Shown piece after piece: positions 13,977-15,405 of a stretch of DNA of 15,405 nt (its first letter is position 1; every line of letters begins with the position of its first letter). The position numbers and the translations under genes are program-made. The stretch is taken from contig HF990646.1 in assembly GCA_000432135.1 (NCBI GenBank), positions 19,771 to 35,175 on the forward strand. The letters are read 5' to 3'. Under the pieces are notes generated by a model. The model was given only the letters and a program-made list of their open reading frames with translations, ran no database searches and had not been told where the DNA came from. Source of the stretch: Firmicutes bacterium CAG:124 (lineage in GTDB: Bacteria; Bacillota; Clostridia; Oscillospirales; Oscillospiraceae).

Positions 13977-14783
13977 ATGTCAACCTATCAGCTTGGATTT
14001 ATCGGAACCGGGAATATGGGCGGCGCGCTGGCGCAGGCTGCGGCAAAAAGCGGCGCGGGTATGCTCCTGTCCAACCGCACAGCGGACAAGGCGGTGCGTC
14101 TGGCCGCAGAGCTCGGCTGCGCAGCCGGGACGAATCTGGAGGTCGCAGAAGGCTGCAAATACATCTTTCTCGGCGTCAAGCCGCAGATGCTCCAGGCGCT
14201 GCTGGCAGAGCTGAAAGCGCCGCTTTCGGCGCGGACGGATCGGCCCGTGCTCGTCTCCATGGCGGCAGGCGTTACGATCAGGACGATCAGAGAAACGCTG
14301 GGCCTCCCCTGCCCGGTCGTGCGGATCATGCCGAATCTGCCGGTCGCGCTTGGGAAGGGCGTGGTTCTGATCTCCCCGGACGATACTGTTACGGAGGATG
14401 AGCTGACCGCACTGGAAGAAGCACTGAAACCGGCCGGGCTTCTGATGCGGATGCCGGAGGACAAGCTTGACGCGGGCAGCGCAGTTTCCGGCTGCGGCCC
14501 GGCGTTCGTCTATCTGTTTCTGGACGCGCTGGCAAACGGCGGCGTAAGCTGCGGCCTGCCATATCCGCAGGCGCTGGCACTTGCCGCACAGACCATGATC
14601 GGCGCGGCAGAAATGGCGCTTGCCTCCGGCAAGCACCCCGGAAAGCTCCAATCCGAGGTTTGCAGCCCCGGCGGAACGACGATCGCAGGCGTCCGCGCGC
14701 TGGAACAGCGCGGCGCCCGCGCCGCTGCCATGGACGCAGTGATCGCCGCCTACGAACGCACCTGCGAGCTGGCCGCACACTGA
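13977..14783 (+). CDS. proC: Pyrroline-5-carboxylate reductase
   Basis: The last step: NAD(P)H reduction of pyrroline-5-carboxylate, formed by spontaneous cyclisation of the ProA product, to proline. The 268-aa protein has the N-terminal Rossmann motif FIGTGNMG (8-15), VKPQ (67-70), RIMPN (116-120), SGCGPAFVY (171-179) and the active-site loop VCSPGGTTIAG (228-238). It starts 10 nt after proA. The AAGGAGG ribosome-binding site overlaps the proA stop codon, 5 nt before the ATG. With proB and proA it completes the pathway in one operon. Confidence 0.97.
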   Translation: MSTYQLGFIGTGNMGGALAQAAAKSGAGMLLSNRTADKAVRLAAELGCAAGTNLEVAEGCKYIFLGVKPQMLQALLAELKAPLSARTDRPVLVSMAAGVTIRTIRETLGLPCPVVRIMPNLPVALGKGVVLISPDDTVTEDELTALEEALKPAGLLMRMPEDKLDAGSAVSGCGPAFVYLFLDALANGGVSCGLPYPQALALAAQTMIGAAEMALASGKHPGKLQSEVCSPGGTTIAGVRALEQRGARAAAMDAVIAAYERTCELAAH

Positions 14784-14809
14784 GCCGGAATAACCGATTC
14801 CATATACAA

Positions 14810-14843
14810 CAGCCCAGACTGCCGTTGAAAGCGGTCTGGGCTG
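14810..14843 (+). terminator. Probable terminator hairpin after proC
   Basis: A 10-bp perfect stem CAGCCCAGAC/GTCTGGGCTG (14810-14819 with 14834-14843) has a 14-nt loop, 27 nt past the proC stop. The following sequence (CTGCATATTTGTTTG) is only moderately T-rich, so termination may be incomplete. Confidence 0.5.
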
Positions 14844-14892
14844 CTGCATATTTGTTTGCAACTGATCCATCCGATTGATTGAAGGTCAGACT

Positions 14893-15027
14893 ATGGCGAT
14901 GCACGTGTTTCGACACGGGAGCGCTGCCGGCGGCTGGAGCGGAATTTCCGCAAGACAGGCCGCAGAGCAATTAAAAATCACCCACCGGACAGTTCTCCTG
15001 TGGGTGAAAGAAAAAGCGGTCAAGTAG
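14893..15027 (+). CDS. 44-aa helix-turn-helix peptide or gene remnant
   Basis: A short ORF encodes MAMHVFRHGSAAGGWSGISA followed by a convincing helix-turn-helix: SARQAAEQLKITHRTVLLW (19-37), then VKEKAVK and a stop. The pattern (Ala-Ala in helix 1, a Thr-containing turn, TVxxW in the recognition helix) fits the excisionase/MerR-type HTH_17 family. Those domains are normally about 50 aa or part of larger proteins, so this could be a complete micro-regulator or the front of a decayed gene. AAGG lies 7-8 nt before the ATG, a modest ribosome-binding site. No separate promoter is clear. It may be read from leaky termination after proC. Confidence 0.45.
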   Translation: MAMHVFRHGSAAGGWSGISARQAAEQLKITHRTVLLWVKEKAVK

Positions 15028-15047
15028 GGACTAAAAAATTTTGAGAA

Positions 15048-15099
15048 TTTACAAGCCGTTCATAGGTGGACAACCGCCCGTGAACGGCTTGCATGTAAA
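15048..15099. other. Large two-part hairpin between proC and DUF134
   Basis: The arms AAGCCGTTCA (15053-15062) and TGAACGGCTT (15081-15090) pair perfectly. Inside, after a TA/CG internal loop, GGTGG and CCGCC pair with one G-U around an ACAA loop. Outside, TTTAC (15048-15052) pairs with GTAAA (15095-15099) after a 4-nt bulge. That makes 20 paired positions in 52 nt. There is no T-run directly after it on the plus strand. On the minus strand a T6 lies 10 nt past the stem. It may be a structured RNA, a recombination or binding site, or a repeat unit. Confidence 0.55.
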
Positions 15100-15190
15100 C
15101 TAAACTCATAATGAATCCAAGCAAATTCATCATGCTCTGCGAAGTTCTGTCACATGTGGATGGAAATTGCAGCAGTTTTTGAAAAGAATA

Positions 15191-15219
15191 TTGCTTTTTT
15201 CTGTCCGGTGTGTTATAAT
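15191..15219 (+). promoter_or_regulatory. SigmaA promoter of the DUF134 gene
   Basis: TTGCTT (15191-15196) and a perfect TATAAT (15214-15219) are separated by 17 bp. The expected start is near 15226, inside the adjacent palindrome. Confidence 0.8.
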
Positions 15220-15231
15220 CGGTATATACCG
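15220..15231. promoter_or_regulatory. Palindromic candidate operator at the DUF134 transcription start
   Basis: CGGTATATACCG is a perfect 12-bp palindrome that abuts the -10 box and covers the predicted start point, a classic repressor position. The encoded DUF134 protein belongs to a family with a helix-turn-helix, so autoregulation is possible. Confidence 0.5.
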
Positions 15232-15257
15232 GAAACAAAAAAAGGGGGGGCGTGTCC

Positions 15258-15405
15258 ATGCCAAGACCGCCACGATGCCGTCGGATTTGTGGCACACCAC
15301 AAGTCGATACATTCTGTCCCGACGGATGTGGGGATAGTGAGCCGATCCTGCTGACGCTGGACGAGTACGAAGTCATTCGGCTGGTTGACTTGGAGCAGCA
15401 AACCC
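15258..15405 (+). CDS. DUF134 family protein, N-terminal part
   Basis: The first 49 codons are present; the gene runs off the window. The start MPRPPRCRRICGTP, the Cys-containing segment around TFCPDGCGD and the LTLDEYEVIRLVDLEQ stretch (about 33-48) match the N-terminus of the DUF134 family. These are small proteins with a C-terminal helix-turn-helix, often encoded near NifX/NafY-like dinitrogenase-cofactor domain proteins or P-loop iron-sulphur ATPases. The molecular function is not established. The ATG at 15258 has a G-rich AAAGGGGGGG 7 nt upstream. The HTH part lies outside the window and cannot be checked. Confidence 0.88.
   Translation, partial: MPRPPRCRRICGTPQVDTFCPDGCGDSEPILLTLDEYEVIRLVDLEQQT

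Noticed and set aside
15053..15090. Resemblance of the hairpin to domain V of a group II intron (AGCCG arm and two-part stem)
   Set aside because: The lower stem is fully Watson-Crick, lacking the G-U pair expected opposite the AGC triad; the loop is not GNRA; and no reverse transcriptase ORF or other intron domains are nearby.
15020..15376. 118-codon minus-strand ORF
   Set aside because: It is antisense to the clear DUF134 start and its promoter, has no ribosome-binding site of note, and shows no recognisable motif.

Overview
The window looks like a chromosomal segment of a moderately G+C-rich, Gram-positive member of the Clostridia, plausibly a gut Oscillospiraceae/Ruminococcaceae relative (inference). 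The reasons are an HPr kinase/phosphorylase gene, zinc-ribbon forms of L28 and L32, strong SigmaA-type promoters with 17-bp spacers, strong GGAGG ribosome-binding sites, a PadR/DUF1700-DUF4097 operon and a DUF134 gene. Nearly all of it is compact core-genome content. I see no tRNA, rRNA, transposase, phage gene or CRISPR array.

Layout. At 1-1084 (minus) are the first codons of a gene that is probably murB by synteny, and upstream of it hprK with its own promoter and terminator. At 1200-1520 (plus) is a self-contained rpmB (L28) unit. At 1556-4956 (minus) lies a yceD-rpmF-der-M42 peptidase block, read from a promoter at 4989-5017. The last 38 codons of the peptidase are encoded by a 106-bp inverted-repeat element. 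At 5064-6144 (plus) is a single RluA-family pseudouridine synthase gene with promoter and terminator. At 6166-10244 (plus) is a tightly coupled potABCD polyamine ABC importer operon, with a consensus promoter and a hairpin at the 5' end of the leader. At 10265-11820 (minus) is a padR-DUF1700/DUF4097 pair with a candidate autoregulatory operator. At 11873-14843 (plus) is a complete proB-proA-proC operon for proline synthesis from glutamate. From 14844 to the end is a looser region: a 44-codon helix-turn-helix ORF, a large perfect hairpin, and a promoter with an overlapping palindrome driving a DUF134 gene cut by the window end.

How the genes work together. hprK links carbon status to HPr phosphorylation. 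rpmB, rpmF, yceD, der and the pseudouridine synthase all serve ribosome production or RNA modification. potABCD encodes an energised polyamine importer whose binding protein appears to be held by a C-terminal membrane helix rather than by a lipid. proBAC is a full three-step pathway. The PadR pair resembles envelope-sensing modules.

I did not find a convincing new multi-gene system. The items most worth a second look are the repeat-encoded tail of the peptidase, the lipobox-less C-terminally anchored PotD, the PadR operator, the potA leader hairpin, and the HTH micro-ORF with the structured element between proC and DUF134.
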